From NCBI GenBank assembly GCA_017306865.1, contig JAFKHH010000015.1, positions 372,001-436,000 on the forward strand: a stretch of 64,000 nt of DNA, read 5' to 3'. Positions 37,072 to 45,178 of this stretch are shown here, piece by piece (positions within the stretch are counted from its first letter, which is position 1; each line of letters starts with the position of its first letter). The DNA is from Filimonas sp. (GTDB taxonomy: Bacteria; Bacteroidota; Bacteroidia; Chitinophagales; Chitinophagaceae). Made by a program: the position numbers and the translations under genes. The notes under the pieces are model-generated. The model had not been told where the DNA came from. It searched no databases and saw nothing but the letters and a program-made list of their open reading frames with translations.

Positions 37072-40000
37072 ATGAGAAAACAAGCCAACCGGCATTCTTC
37101 GCGAAGAATGCCGCTGCTAAGCATGCTTATGAGGCAGGCAATGATATTGCTTTTCCTCTTCCTTTCCGTCCTAGCAGCAAACGCACAATCAAAAAAATTT
37201 ACAGGTAAAGTAACCGGAGCAGACGGAACCACGCCATTGAGTGGTGTATCGGTTACGATCAAAGGCACCGCCAAAGGCGCAACGACCGATGGCGAAGGAC
37301 GCTATGCTATTAATGCAAATGCAGGCCAGACGCTTGTATTTAGCTATGTAGGTTTTGCTTCACAAGAAATTTTGTTGTCAGACGGACAATCGGTTAACGA
37401 TGTGTCTCTCAAAGCAGGGCAATCTACGCTGAACGAAGTTGTTGTTGTTGGTTATGGTACGCAAAAGAAAGGCAACCTGACCGGCGCAGTAGCTACTGTA
37501 GATGTAGCCCGCACTTTTGACAGCAAACCCCTCACTGACCCTGCTAAGGCATTGCAAGGCGTAGTGCCGGGTTTAACGATTACTTACGGCAACGGTGGCT
37601 TAACAGCAGGCAGCGACATTAAGATCCGCGGCATTGGTTCTGTTAGTGGCGCCAGCCGCCCGCTGATCCTGGTAGACAACGTTCAGACAGATGACATCAC
37701 ACTGGTAAATCCGAATGACATTGAGAGCATTTCTGTATTGAAAGATGCGGCATCCGCTTCTATCTATGGTGCAAGAGCTGCTTTTGGTGTAATCCTGATC
37801 AAAACGAAATCCGGCAAAAGAAACCAGAAATCAACTATCTCTTACTCAAACAACTTCTCCTGGAACACGCCTACTGTGCTTCCGGACTTTGCAGACCCGG
37901 TTCAGGAACTGCAAGGCATGTATGAGTCTGCGGTGCGTGCGCAAATCACACCAGAGATCTTCGGTATGCAATTGCAAACATTGCGCAACGGCATTATCAA
38001 ATGGAAAGAAAATTATGCCAGCAAAAATACAGGGCTGGAGATGATCAAAGGCGAAGACTGGAATATTGAAAATGATGGACGTACATACTTTTACAAAGTA
38101 TGGGACCCTAAGAAAGAGATGTTGAATAAGTACACTTTTTCTCAGATCCAGAACCTGACCTTCCAGGGCGGTAGTGAAAAAATAAACTACTATGTTTCCG
38201 GTAACTATAGCTATGATGGCGGTATATTCAAAATGAACCCGGATGCTGTTAAGAAGTATAACATTACAGCAGGGATCAATGCAAGCGTTACACCTTGGCT
38301 GGACCTGAGTGTAAAAACATTGTATCGTAACTACGAATATGATTATCCATTCAACTATCAATCTGCTGGTTACTGGTATTATTTCTGGCGTTGGGGTGCA
38401 TACTTCCCTTATGGTACTTACCAGGGCAATTATTTCAGAACAAACTCAGCATACCTGGCTGGCGCAAGCAAGTCGAGCCTTGTAGACAACTACAATCGTA
38501 TAGACCTTGGTGCGACCATCAAGATCAACAAAGATTTCAATATTCGCGCAGACTACACGATCGTAAGAGAGAATGCACTACGCCACGAAACAGGCGGTCC
38601 TATACAGGCATGGGATTTCTGGACTACAGGCCAGTTAAACCTGACCAACATTGCTACTGCTGCACAAGATGCGGTTACTTACACAGCAGGCAGATACCTC
38701 ATCAACACATTGAACGCTTATGCTACTTACCAGAAAACGCTGGCTAATGCGCATAACTTCAAAGTGATTGGTGGTGTGAACGTAGACAACAATGAGAACA
38801 TTAATTTCTTTGCAACAAGAAGAGGTTTGCTAGATCCATCACAAGGTGAATTAAACCTTGCTACAGGTGACCAGTTAGTTGGCGGCTCCAGCGGTGTTAC
38901 CTATGGCTATAGCAGAAACGGTCATGGTAAAAAAGCATACGCTGGTTACTTTGGTCGTTTAAACTATGACTACCAGGGCAAATACTTATTGGAACTGAAC
39001 GGCAGATATGATGGTTCTTCTTCATTCCCTGCACAAGACCGTTGGGCATTCTTTGGTTCCGCATCAGCAGGTTACCGTATTAGCCAGGAAAGTTTCTTCG
39101 AGCCATTGAAATCTACTATCAACGACTGGAAGCTACGTGCATCTTATGGTGAGATCGGCAACCAGGATCTGGGTGCTACAAACTTGTTCCTGCGCAATAT
39201 GACGGGCATACAGGCAAGTTGGATGAATGGTACTACATATGCACAGAGTATCGGGCAACCGCAAGCCGTAGCAAACTCATTGCAATGGGAACGCGTATCA
39301 ACACTTGACTTCGGCACAGATATTCGCTTCCTGAAAAACCACCTGGGCGTTTCATTTGACTGGTATGAGCGGAATACGAAAGGTATGATCCAGTCAGTAA
39401 CTGTTCCCGCAAGCTTTGGTGTATCCGGCCCGAACATCAACGCAGGTAATTTCCGCAACCGTGGTTATGAGATCAGCATAGACGGAAACTTTGAAGTAGC
39501 AAAAGACTTCAACATCTATGCGACTGTAACACTGGCTGATGGCAAAACCGTGTTTACTAAATGGAACAACCCGAACAACTCCATCTCTACAGCATTGAAC
39601 TATGTAGGCAAAACTTACGGTGAGATCTGGGGTTTTGAAACAGATGGTTATTTCACAGATAAAGACCAGGCAGCAGACTTTGCAAAACAAAAGACACTAC
39701 AGTCTGGCAACTTCGTATATGGACCTGGTGACGTCAAGTTTAAAGACCTGAATGGTGATGGCGTGATCAATGGTGGTAAAATGACATTAGACGATCATGG
39801 TGACCTGAAAGTGATCGGCAACACACAGCCACGTTATCAGTACAGTGCGCGTATTGGCGGCACATGGAAAGAACTGGATTTCGACATCTTCATCCAGGGT
39901 GTAGGCAAGCGTAATTACTGGGGCGTAGGTAACGTAATATTACCAATGTACCAGGGTACAGATATCCTGTACGCAAATCAGTTAGATTACTGGACGCCGA

Positions 40001-40347
40001 CTAATACAAATGCGTTTTACCCAAGACTATACTCTGGTAACGGCAGCGGTACCGTAGCAGGTTTAAGCGCAGGTGGCAACAACTTTTATCCACAGACAAA
40101 ATACTTGTTGAACCTTGCTTACTGCAGGCTGAAAAACGTAACGATCGGTTATAGCCTACCTAAAAAAATGTTGACAAAGTATGGCATCCAGAAACTGAGA
40201 GCGTATGTAAGTGGTCAAAACCTGCTTACGATCTCTAATGTAGGCGCACCAATTGATCCTGAAATTACAGATGGTGATAACGGGTTTACGGGAAGAACTT
40301 ATCCTTTTGCCCGTACTTACTCTTTTGGTTTACAGCTTACACTCTAA
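37072..40347 (+). CDS. SusC/RagA TonB-linked outer-membrane transporter (locus 1)
   Basis: Start at the ATG 37072 gives 1091 residues; a TTG at 36982 would add 30 implausible residues. After a twin basic start and a signal peptide (ILLFLFLSVLAANAQ) come a CarboxypepD-regulatory-like domain (KKFTGKVTGADG to SYVGFASQEI), the TonB-receptor plug with VVVVGYGTQKKGNLTGAVA, and a large barrel. It would import an oligomer bound by its SusD partner, which starts 29 bases downstream. The plug type (GYGTQKKGNLTGAV) differs from the SusC of loci 2 and 3, so this is not their recent duplicate. Substrate unknown; the downstream phosphoesterase is the only hint. Confidence 0.95.
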   Translation: MRKQANRHSSRRMPLLSMLMRQAMILLFLFLSVLAANAQSKKFTGKVTGADGTTPLSGVSVTIKGTAKGATTDGEGRYAINANAGQTLVFSYVGFASQEILLSDGQSVNDVSLKAGQSTLNEVVVVGYGTQKKGNLTGAVATVDVARTFDSKPLTDPAKALQGVVPGLTITYGNGGLTAGSDIKIRGIGSVSGASRPLILVDNVQTDDITLVNPNDIESISVLKDAASASIYGARAAFGVILIKTKSGKRNQKSTISYSNNFSWNTPTVLPDFADPVQELQGMYESAVRAQITPEIFGMQLQTLRNGIIKWKENYASKNTGLEMIKGEDWNIENDGRTYFYKVWDPKKEMLNKYTFSQIQNLTFQGGSEKINYYVSGNYSYDGGIFKMNPDAVKKYNITAGINASVTPWLDLSVKTLYRNYEYDYPFNYQSAGYWYYFWRWGAYFPYGTYQGNYFRTNSAYLAGASKSSLVDNYNRIDLGATIKINKDFNIRADYTIVRENALRHETGGPIQAWDFWTTGQLNLTNIATAAQDAVTYTAGRYLINTLNAYATYQKTLANAHNFKVIGGVNVDNNENINFFATRRGLLDPSQGELNLATGDQLVGGSSGVTYGYSRNGHGKKAYAGYFGRLNYDYQGKYLLELNGRYDGSSSFPAQDRWAFFGSASAGYRISQESFFEPLKSTINDWKLRASYGEIGNQDLGATNLFLRNMTGIQASWMNGTTYAQSIGQPQAVANSLQWERVSTLDFGTDIRFLKNHLGVSFDWYERNTKGMIQSVTVPASFGVSGPNINAGNFRNRGYEISIDGNFEVAKDFNIYATVTLADGKTVFTKWNNPNNSISTALNYVGKTYGEIWGFETDGYFTDKDQAADFAKQKTLQSGNFVYGPGDVKFKDLNGDGVINGGKMTLDDHGDLKVIGNTQPRYQYSARIGGTWKELDFDIFIQGVGKRNYWGVGNVILPMYQGTDILYANQLDYWTPTNTNAFYPRLYSGNGSGTVAGLSAGGNNFYPQTKYLLNLAYCRLKNVTIGYSLPKKMLTKYGIQKLRAYVSGQNLLTISNVGAPIDPEITDGDNGFTGRTYPFARTYSFGLQLTL

Positions 40348-40376
40348 TACATTTTTATACGCATAATGCTTCAGTT

Positions 40377-42002
40377 ATGAAACTAAATAAAATGATATTG
40401 CCTGTGATGCTTATTGCGATAAGTGTAACTACGGCATGTACAAAATATCTTGATAAAACAAATCCCGATACAGAGGTGGACCCTACCTATTGGAAAAATG
40501 AAAATAGCGTAAGGACATACAACTGGGAATTTTATAACCTGTTTACCGGCTTTGGTACAGGCGCGAGCGGTGATTTTTATTTTTCTACATTCAGTGATGA
40601 CCAGACGCCTTCCGGTTTCTCACAGTATCCACAAACTACAGCAGCAACCAATGGTTCCTGGTTTTTTGGATATGTAAGAAAAGCCAACATTATGCTTGAG
40701 CGTATAGATGGCGTACCTATGCCGGACGAGGCGAAGAAACACTGGAAAGGTGTAGCGCGATTCTTCAGGGCGTACCAGTATTTTACCCTGGTACAGACAT
40801 TTGGCGCAGTACCGTTTTACAACAGGTCTTATGATGTAACAGATACCACCATGCTATACAGGCCACGCGATCCACACATGACTGTAATGGATAGCGTATT
40901 ATCAGACATCAATTACGCGATAGATAATCTTCGTGCAAAGGATATAGACAACACGGTAAACAAAGATGTAGCGCTGGCATTGAAGTCAAGGATCTGCCTG
41001 TTTGAAGGTACTTACAGAAAGTACCATACAGAACTGAATGCTTCTGCAGCATCTATTGCAGACTACCTGACACAGGCAAAAGATGCCGCATCTAAACTAA
41101 TGACAGGTACTTACACGCTGGCAACAAGCTACCAGACATCTTATAACTCTATGGACCTCTCTTCTGACAAAGAGATGATCCTGTATAAAAAATACCTGAC
41201 AGGTTACCTGACACACTCCGTTATTGGCTATACAAACAGCAGTACACAAATGCACGGTTTAAGCAAGTCTGCTGTGGAGTCTTACCTGTGTACAGATGGA
41301 CAGCCGATTGGCCTCTCTCCTCTGTACCAGGGTGATAACACGATTACTACAGTAAGAGCAAACAGGGATAAGCGTTTGTTGCAAACTATTGATACATTCC
41401 TTTGTTACAATGGTACTTTGATCAATGGTTTGAACTCCAGTACAGGTTATCGTCCGGCTAAATTTTTACAACCGGCAGCCGCACAGCTTGCACCATACAA
41501 TGATACAGACGCGCCATTATTCTGGTTAGCGGAAATATTGTTGAACTATGCAGAGGCGTCTTACGAGTTGGGTGCTATTACACAGGCAGACCTGGACAAA
41601 TCCATCAACCTGCTGCGTGCAAGAGCTGGCGTAGCGCCGCTGTCTGTAATAGTTGCATTCAACGATCCTAAGAGGGATGCAGATGTGGCTCCGCTCCTAT
41701 GGGAAATACGCAGGGAAAGAAGAGTGGAGTTAATGATGGATGGCTTCCGCTTGCAAGACATCTACCGTTGGAAAAAAGGCAGCTATATGGATAGCAAATT
41801 AAATCCTGATTCTTTCCTTGGCGCAAAAGTGCTGGACAATGGTAAAGTATCAAGAAATGCGCAAGGTTATATTATGCCTTATCCAACCACTTCACAGCGC
41901 GTATTTGTAGATCCTAAAAACTACTTATCCGCAGTACCAACTAACCAGATCTTATTATACCCGGCGTATATGCAACCAACAATGCAGAACCCAGGATGGT
42001 AA
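40377..42002 (+). CDS. SusD/RagB substrate-binding lipoprotein (locus 1)
   Basis: A 541-residue surface lipoprotein: signal peptide with lipid-attachment Cys21 in TTACTKYLDKTNPD. The SusD fold shows in RFFRAYQYFTLVQTFGAVPFY, LLNYAEASYELG and WEIRRERRVELMMDGFRLQDIYRWKKG near the C-terminus, both standard for the family. It would cap the SusC barrel and bind the substrate. A strong terminator follows at 42019, so the phosphoesterase gene after it is probably transcribed separately or by readthrough. Confidence 0.95.
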   Translation: MKLNKMILPVMLIAISVTTACTKYLDKTNPDTEVDPTYWKNENSVRTYNWEFYNLFTGFGTGASGDFYFSTFSDDQTPSGFSQYPQTTAATNGSWFFGYVRKANIMLERIDGVPMPDEAKKHWKGVARFFRAYQYFTLVQTFGAVPFYNRSYDVTDTTMLYRPRDPHMTVMDSVLSDINYAIDNLRAKDIDNTVNKDVALALKSRICLFEGTYRKYHTELNASAASIADYLTQAKDAASKLMTGTYTLATSYQTSYNSMDLSSDKEMILYKKYLTGYLTHSVIGYTNSSTQMHGLSKSAVESYLCTDGQPIGLSPLYQGDNTITTVRANRDKRLLQTIDTFLCYNGTLINGLNSSTGYRPAKFLQPAAAQLAPYNDTDAPLFWLAEILLNYAEASYELGAITQADLDKSINLLRARAGVAPLSVIVAFNDPKRDADVAPLLWEIRRERRVELMMDGFRLQDIYRWKKGSYMDSKLNPDSFLGAKVLDNGKVSRNAQGYIMPYPTTSQRVFVDPKNYLSAVPTNQILLYPAYMQPTMQNPGW

Positions 42003-42018
42003 AAGACAATTCTAAACA

Positions 42019-42048
42019 AAAATCGGAAGCACTTGCTTCCGATTTTTG
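42019..42048 (+). terminator. Rho-independent terminator after SusD (locus 1)
   Basis: AAAAATCGGAAGC pairs perfectly with GCTTCCGATTTTT around the loop ACTT, a 13-bp stem ending in a T-run. Confidence 0.9.
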
Positions 42049-42476
42049 TTTACTATCTTTTGTTTATAAAAGAACATTATTGTCTGAGCAAAGTCAATAG
42101 CTAGTTGTATGTAAACGTTTCCAAAAAAAGATCGTAGATGTAAAAGAGTGGTTTCAAAATTGGGGATTTCCCCTATCAGCTTTTTTAAGAGAAACGTGCG
42201 GCCTCAGAAAAGCTGCGTTAAGAAAATTGGCATGAACGCCGGAAAAATCCATTGCTGTTTGAGCCATGCGTAACTTACTTACAAACGTTGTCAGCGGCGA
42301 GTTCAATGGATTTCGGCGGGCAGGACAATTTTTAGCCTGCTTTTCTGGAGCCTTGATTTTTTTGGTTACTTTTTGTATCAAGACAAAAAGTAACACCGTC
42401 GGTAGACAAATGAAAACTTACAATTGAATAAGCAAAAAAATTTTACTCAGACACGAATGACAACAAAATTTTCCTC
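42049..42476. other. Intergenic region with a gene-like repetitive element
   Basis: About 42140-42400 reads on the minus strand as an 80-codon frame with KVTKKIKAPEKQAKN. I recall similar short frames scattered through Bacteroidota intergenic DNA, so I treat it as a repeated element rather than a gene. The promoter of the phosphoesterase gene should lie in the last 70 bases, but no clear box is seen. Confidence 0.45.
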
Positions 42477-44324
42477 ATGAAAAAAATGTATTTTCTTTTA
42501 GGCTTGCTTGCATGCGGATTGACCAGCATAGCACAATCATCATTCAAGTTTGCCTTTGTTACAGACACACACGTAGGCAGTGAAACCGGTGCAGCAGACC
42601 TGAGCAGAACCGTACAGGATATTAACGCTGACCCGACTTTAAAATTTGTTGTACTCACCGGCGACATCACAGAGTTTGGTGCAGATAGCGAAATAAAACT
42701 AGCGAAGTCCATTTTAGACAGTCTCAATAAGCCGTGGTACATAATACCGGGCAACCATGATGCCAACTGGTCAGAAAGTGGCAGCAATACATTCAAGAAA
42801 ATATTTGGTGCAGAAACCTTTGCCTTCCAGTATGGCGGTTATGGTTTTGTAGCAACAGCGTGCGGCCCTAATATGCGCATGGGACCGGGACAAGTGCCAA
42901 GAGAAAATATTGTATGGCTGGATAGCATATTGAAAACGCCAGCCTATAAAAATATTCCCCTGGTGTTTCTGAATCACTACCCGCAAGACTCGGCATTAAA
43001 CAACTGGTACGATGTGCTGGATAGATTGAAACAGACAAATGTGCAGCTGATCTTATGCGGGCACGGGCATAACAACCACAACCTGAACTTTGAAAATATT
43101 CCTTCTGTAATGGGACGTTCTAACCTACGTGCAGGTAAGCCTGTAGGCGGTTACAACATTGTTTCCTTTGACAATGGCATGGCAACTTTTACTGAAAAAA
43201 CACCGGGCACAACTATTACGAAGCAATGGAACGAAGTAAAACTATATGATCATCATTTCAAAGCGGAAACAGCTACATACCCTCGTCCGTCTTATGCGCT
43301 TAATTCGACTTATAGCAACGTTAAAGAAGTATGGCAATACCAGGATGATAGTGATATAGGATCAGGTGTAGCTGTTACAGGCAACCTGGTGATCGGCTCC
43401 GATACAAACGGTTGGCTGTTTGCACTGGACAAGAAAACGGGCAAGAAAAAATGGGCATTCCGTACACAGGGAAAAATATACGCAACCCCTGCCGTATCCG
43501 GTGACTACGTAGTTATAGCCTCTTCTGACAACAATGTGTATTGTGTAAATGTAAACACAGGAAAGCAAGTGTGGCAATTTGCCACATTAAAGCCCGATAT
43601 AGCGTGTCCTGTTATAAAAAATGACATTGTATATGTTGGCGGCTCTGACGGCCATTTCAGGGCACTGGCATTAGCTACAGGAAAACTGAAATGGGACTTT
43701 GCAGAAGTCAAAGGTTTTGTAGTTACGAAACCACTCATTTACCAGGATAAAATTTACTTCGGTTGCTGGGCAAATGATTTCTATGCCTTAGATATAACAA
43801 CGGGTAAGCTTGCATGGAAATGGAATAACGGCGCCAGCAACAGGATGTTCTCCCCTGCTGCATGTTACCCGGCAGGAACCAATAACCGCATCTTTATTGT
43901 TGCACCAGACCGATATATGACTTCATTGAATGCGACTACAGGTGAGGTTATATGGCGCAAACAAATACCAACAGTACGTGTACGCGAGTCTATGGGATTG
44001 TCAAACGATAGCTCGCTTGTATATGTAAAAACAATGGAGGGTAATGTCTACGGCGTATCTACCACAGCGGACACAATGCAACTAAACTGGAAAGCCAATG
44101 TAGCATTAGGGTATGAAATATGCCCTACGGCTATAGTAGAGAAGGAAGGCGTAGTATATGTGCCGACTAATTCCGGACTTGTTGCCGCAATAGACAGCAA
44201 GACGGCAAACGTACTTTGGCAACACAAAATAAGCAATGCACTTGTAAGCAGTATTTACGCCTTAGGCAATAAAGCCTTGGTAGTAACAACTATGGATGGT
44301 AAGATCACGTATATCAATTTTTGA
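42477..44324 (+). CDS. Secreted metallophosphoesterase fused to a PQQ-type beta-propeller
   Basis: The 615-residue protein has a signal peptide (MYFLLGLLACGLTSIAQ), then a calcineurin-like phosphoesterase domain at about 23-250. Metal ligands are visible: FVTDTH with Asp30 and His32, LTGD at 60-63, GNHD at 92-95, LNHYP near 160 and CGHGHN near 190. From about 290 to the end are repeats such as GWLFALDKKTGKKKWAFRTQGKIYATPAV that form a BamB/PQQ-like propeller. It would hydrolyse a phosphate ester or diester outside the cytoplasm, with the propeller binding substrate or partner. It lies after SusC/SusD locus 1. The 3' end has a decayed duplicate downstream (44405-44590). Confidence 0.9.
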   Translation: MKKMYFLLGLLACGLTSIAQSSFKFAFVTDTHVGSETGAADLSRTVQDINADPTLKFVVLTGDITEFGADSEIKLAKSILDSLNKPWYIIPGNHDANWSESGSNTFKKIFGAETFAFQYGGYGFVATACGPNMRMGPGQVPRENIVWLDSILKTPAYKNIPLVFLNHYPQDSALNNWYDVLDRLKQTNVQLILCGHGHNNHNLNFENIPSVMGRSNLRAGKPVGGYNIVSFDNGMATFTEKTPGTTITKQWNEVKLYDHHFKAETATYPRPSYALNSTYSNVKEVWQYQDDSDIGSGVAVTGNLVIGSDTNGWLFALDKKTGKKKWAFRTQGKIYATPAVSGDYVVIASSDNNVYCVNVNTGKQVWQFATLKPDIACPVIKNDIVYVGGSDGHFRALALATGKLKWDFAEVKGFVVTKPLIYQDKIYFGCWANDFYALDITTGKLAWKWNNGASNRMFSPAACYPAGTNNRIFIVAPDRYMTSLNATTGEVIWRKQIPTVRVRESMGLSNDSSLVYVKTMEGNVYGVSTTADTMQLNWKANVALGYEICPTAIVEKEGVVYVPTNSGLVAAIDSKTANVLWQHKISNALVSSIYALGNKALVVTTMDGKITYINF

Positions 44325-44362
44325 TTTGAAATTTGTGATTTGAAATAAGCTGTTGCAGAATG

Positions 44363-44397
44363 AAGACCTATAAGGTTTCAGAAACCTTATAGGTCTT
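44363..44397. repeat. 35-nt perfect palindrome, copy C
   Basis: Two perfect 17-nt arms (AAGACCTATAAGGTTTC and complement) flank a central A, 38 bases past the phosphoesterase stop. Variant of copies A and B, intermediate towards the CCTGACAGG type (GACCT instead of AACCT). Confidence 0.88.
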
Positions 44398-44404
44398 TGC
44401 TTTT

Positions 44405-44590
44405 CTCGTAAGCAGTATTCATCCTATAGGCAATAAAGCATTAGTCGTTACGACGATGGATGGTAAGATCACGTATATTCTTTACTGGCGCAGGCCAGGA
44501 GGCCTGCGCTAGCGAGTCATGTATATCAATTTTTGATTTGAGATTTGCAATAAGTTGTTGCAGAATGAAGACCTGTAAGGCTTCTGAAAC
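44405..44590 (+). pseudogene. 3' remnant of a lost tandem paralogue of the phosphoesterase-propeller gene
   Basis: Positions 44405-44478 align with 44241-44314, the end of the intact gene. Decoded in that frame, the remnant gives VSSIHPIGNKALVVTTMDGK against VSSIYALGNKALVVTTMDGK. Most differences are synonymous third-base changes. After a 48-base interruption the match resumes at 44527 (CAATTTTTGATTTG) and runs through the 3' flank including GTTGCAGAATGAAGACCT, up to a degraded half of the palindrome. There is no start codon or upstream domain, so it is not functional. Confidence 0.8.
44479..44526. mobile_element. REP-like insertion with 6-bp direct repeats
   Basis: A 42-base insert carries GCGCAGGCC/GGCCTGCGC around the tetraloop AGGA (44488-44509). 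It is bounded by GTATAT on both sides (44473-44478 and 44521-44526), which looks like a target-site duplication. The uninterrupted sequence is present in the intact gene end at 44309-44318. The stem and tetraloop style matches the hairpins at 36505-36559. Confidence 0.65.
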
Positions 44591-44622
44591 ATAAGCGTTC
44601 GAAGCATCAAAAGTCTCATAGG

Positions 44623-44719
44623 GCAATGTCATTAAATTAACCACAAGGGCTTCTCTTGGTGTCCCTTGTGAAATGACTTTGCGCTCTTTGTGGTTAGCTT
44701 CTTAACTTAATGACATTGC
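44623..44719. repeat. Nested inverted repeat of the CTTTGTGG type, MITE-like
   Basis: Outer arms GCAATGTCATTAA and TTAATGACATTGC (13 bp, perfect) enclose TTAACCACAA/TTGTGGTTAG and an inner CACAAGGG/CCCTTGTG. Total 97 bases, no coding potential. Related words occur at 30313-30383. Confidence 0.8.
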
Positions 44720-44867
44720 ACAAAGATCGGTAGCTTAATTATTGCATACAAGCATTTGGGCTTTGGGAGAGTAACAGGATAAATAACCCTGGAATAACAA
44801 TAACATTTATGCATTTTAAAGTCAAGTTATCCGGCTAAAAATTCTCCCATTTTAACTAACCTTTTAT

Positions 44868-44896
44868 AAGCCTGCACTTTATTGTGCGGGCTTTTT
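44868..44896 (+). terminator. Orphan terminator, probably of the lost paralogue
   Basis: AAGCCTGCAC pairs with GTGCGGGCTT (one T-G pair) around TTTATT and is followed by a T-run. No intact gene lies within 540 bases upstream on this strand. Confidence 0.75.
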
Positions 44897-45178
44897 CAAT
44901 GGTTAAATATCGTTTTTTAGCGGTTTTCGTTTTTTACAGGTAGTCCAAAACAACCATTTATGCTCTTTTTTGCTGCTTTTAAAAACCTTTCCCGCAAAAA
45001 ATTTAAATTTTAATGCGGAAAACCGATTAAAACCGATATATTCGTTTCACGTGTGTGAAAACTAATTAAATCCGTAATCGAATTAACCCATTGCAGTCTT
45101 TTGCGTTTTTAATCCTGTTGCATATATACACGAACGGAACAATTCCAAACAAACTGTCTTAAATTCCAAACAACTGAT

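Larger units (their letters stand above)
44325..45178. other. Long intergenic region holding a gene remnant and several repeats
   Basis: In order: a 35-nt palindrome, the remnant of a paralogue of the phosphoesterase gene with a REP-like insertion, a nested inverted repeat (44623-44719), an orphan terminator (44868-44896), then about 280 bases of AT-rich leader before susC of locus 2. No intact gene is seen. Confidence 0.75.

Noticed and set aside
44441-44644. 67-codon minus-strand frame
   Set aside because: It lies antisense to the gene remnant and the REP-like insertion, with no independent support.
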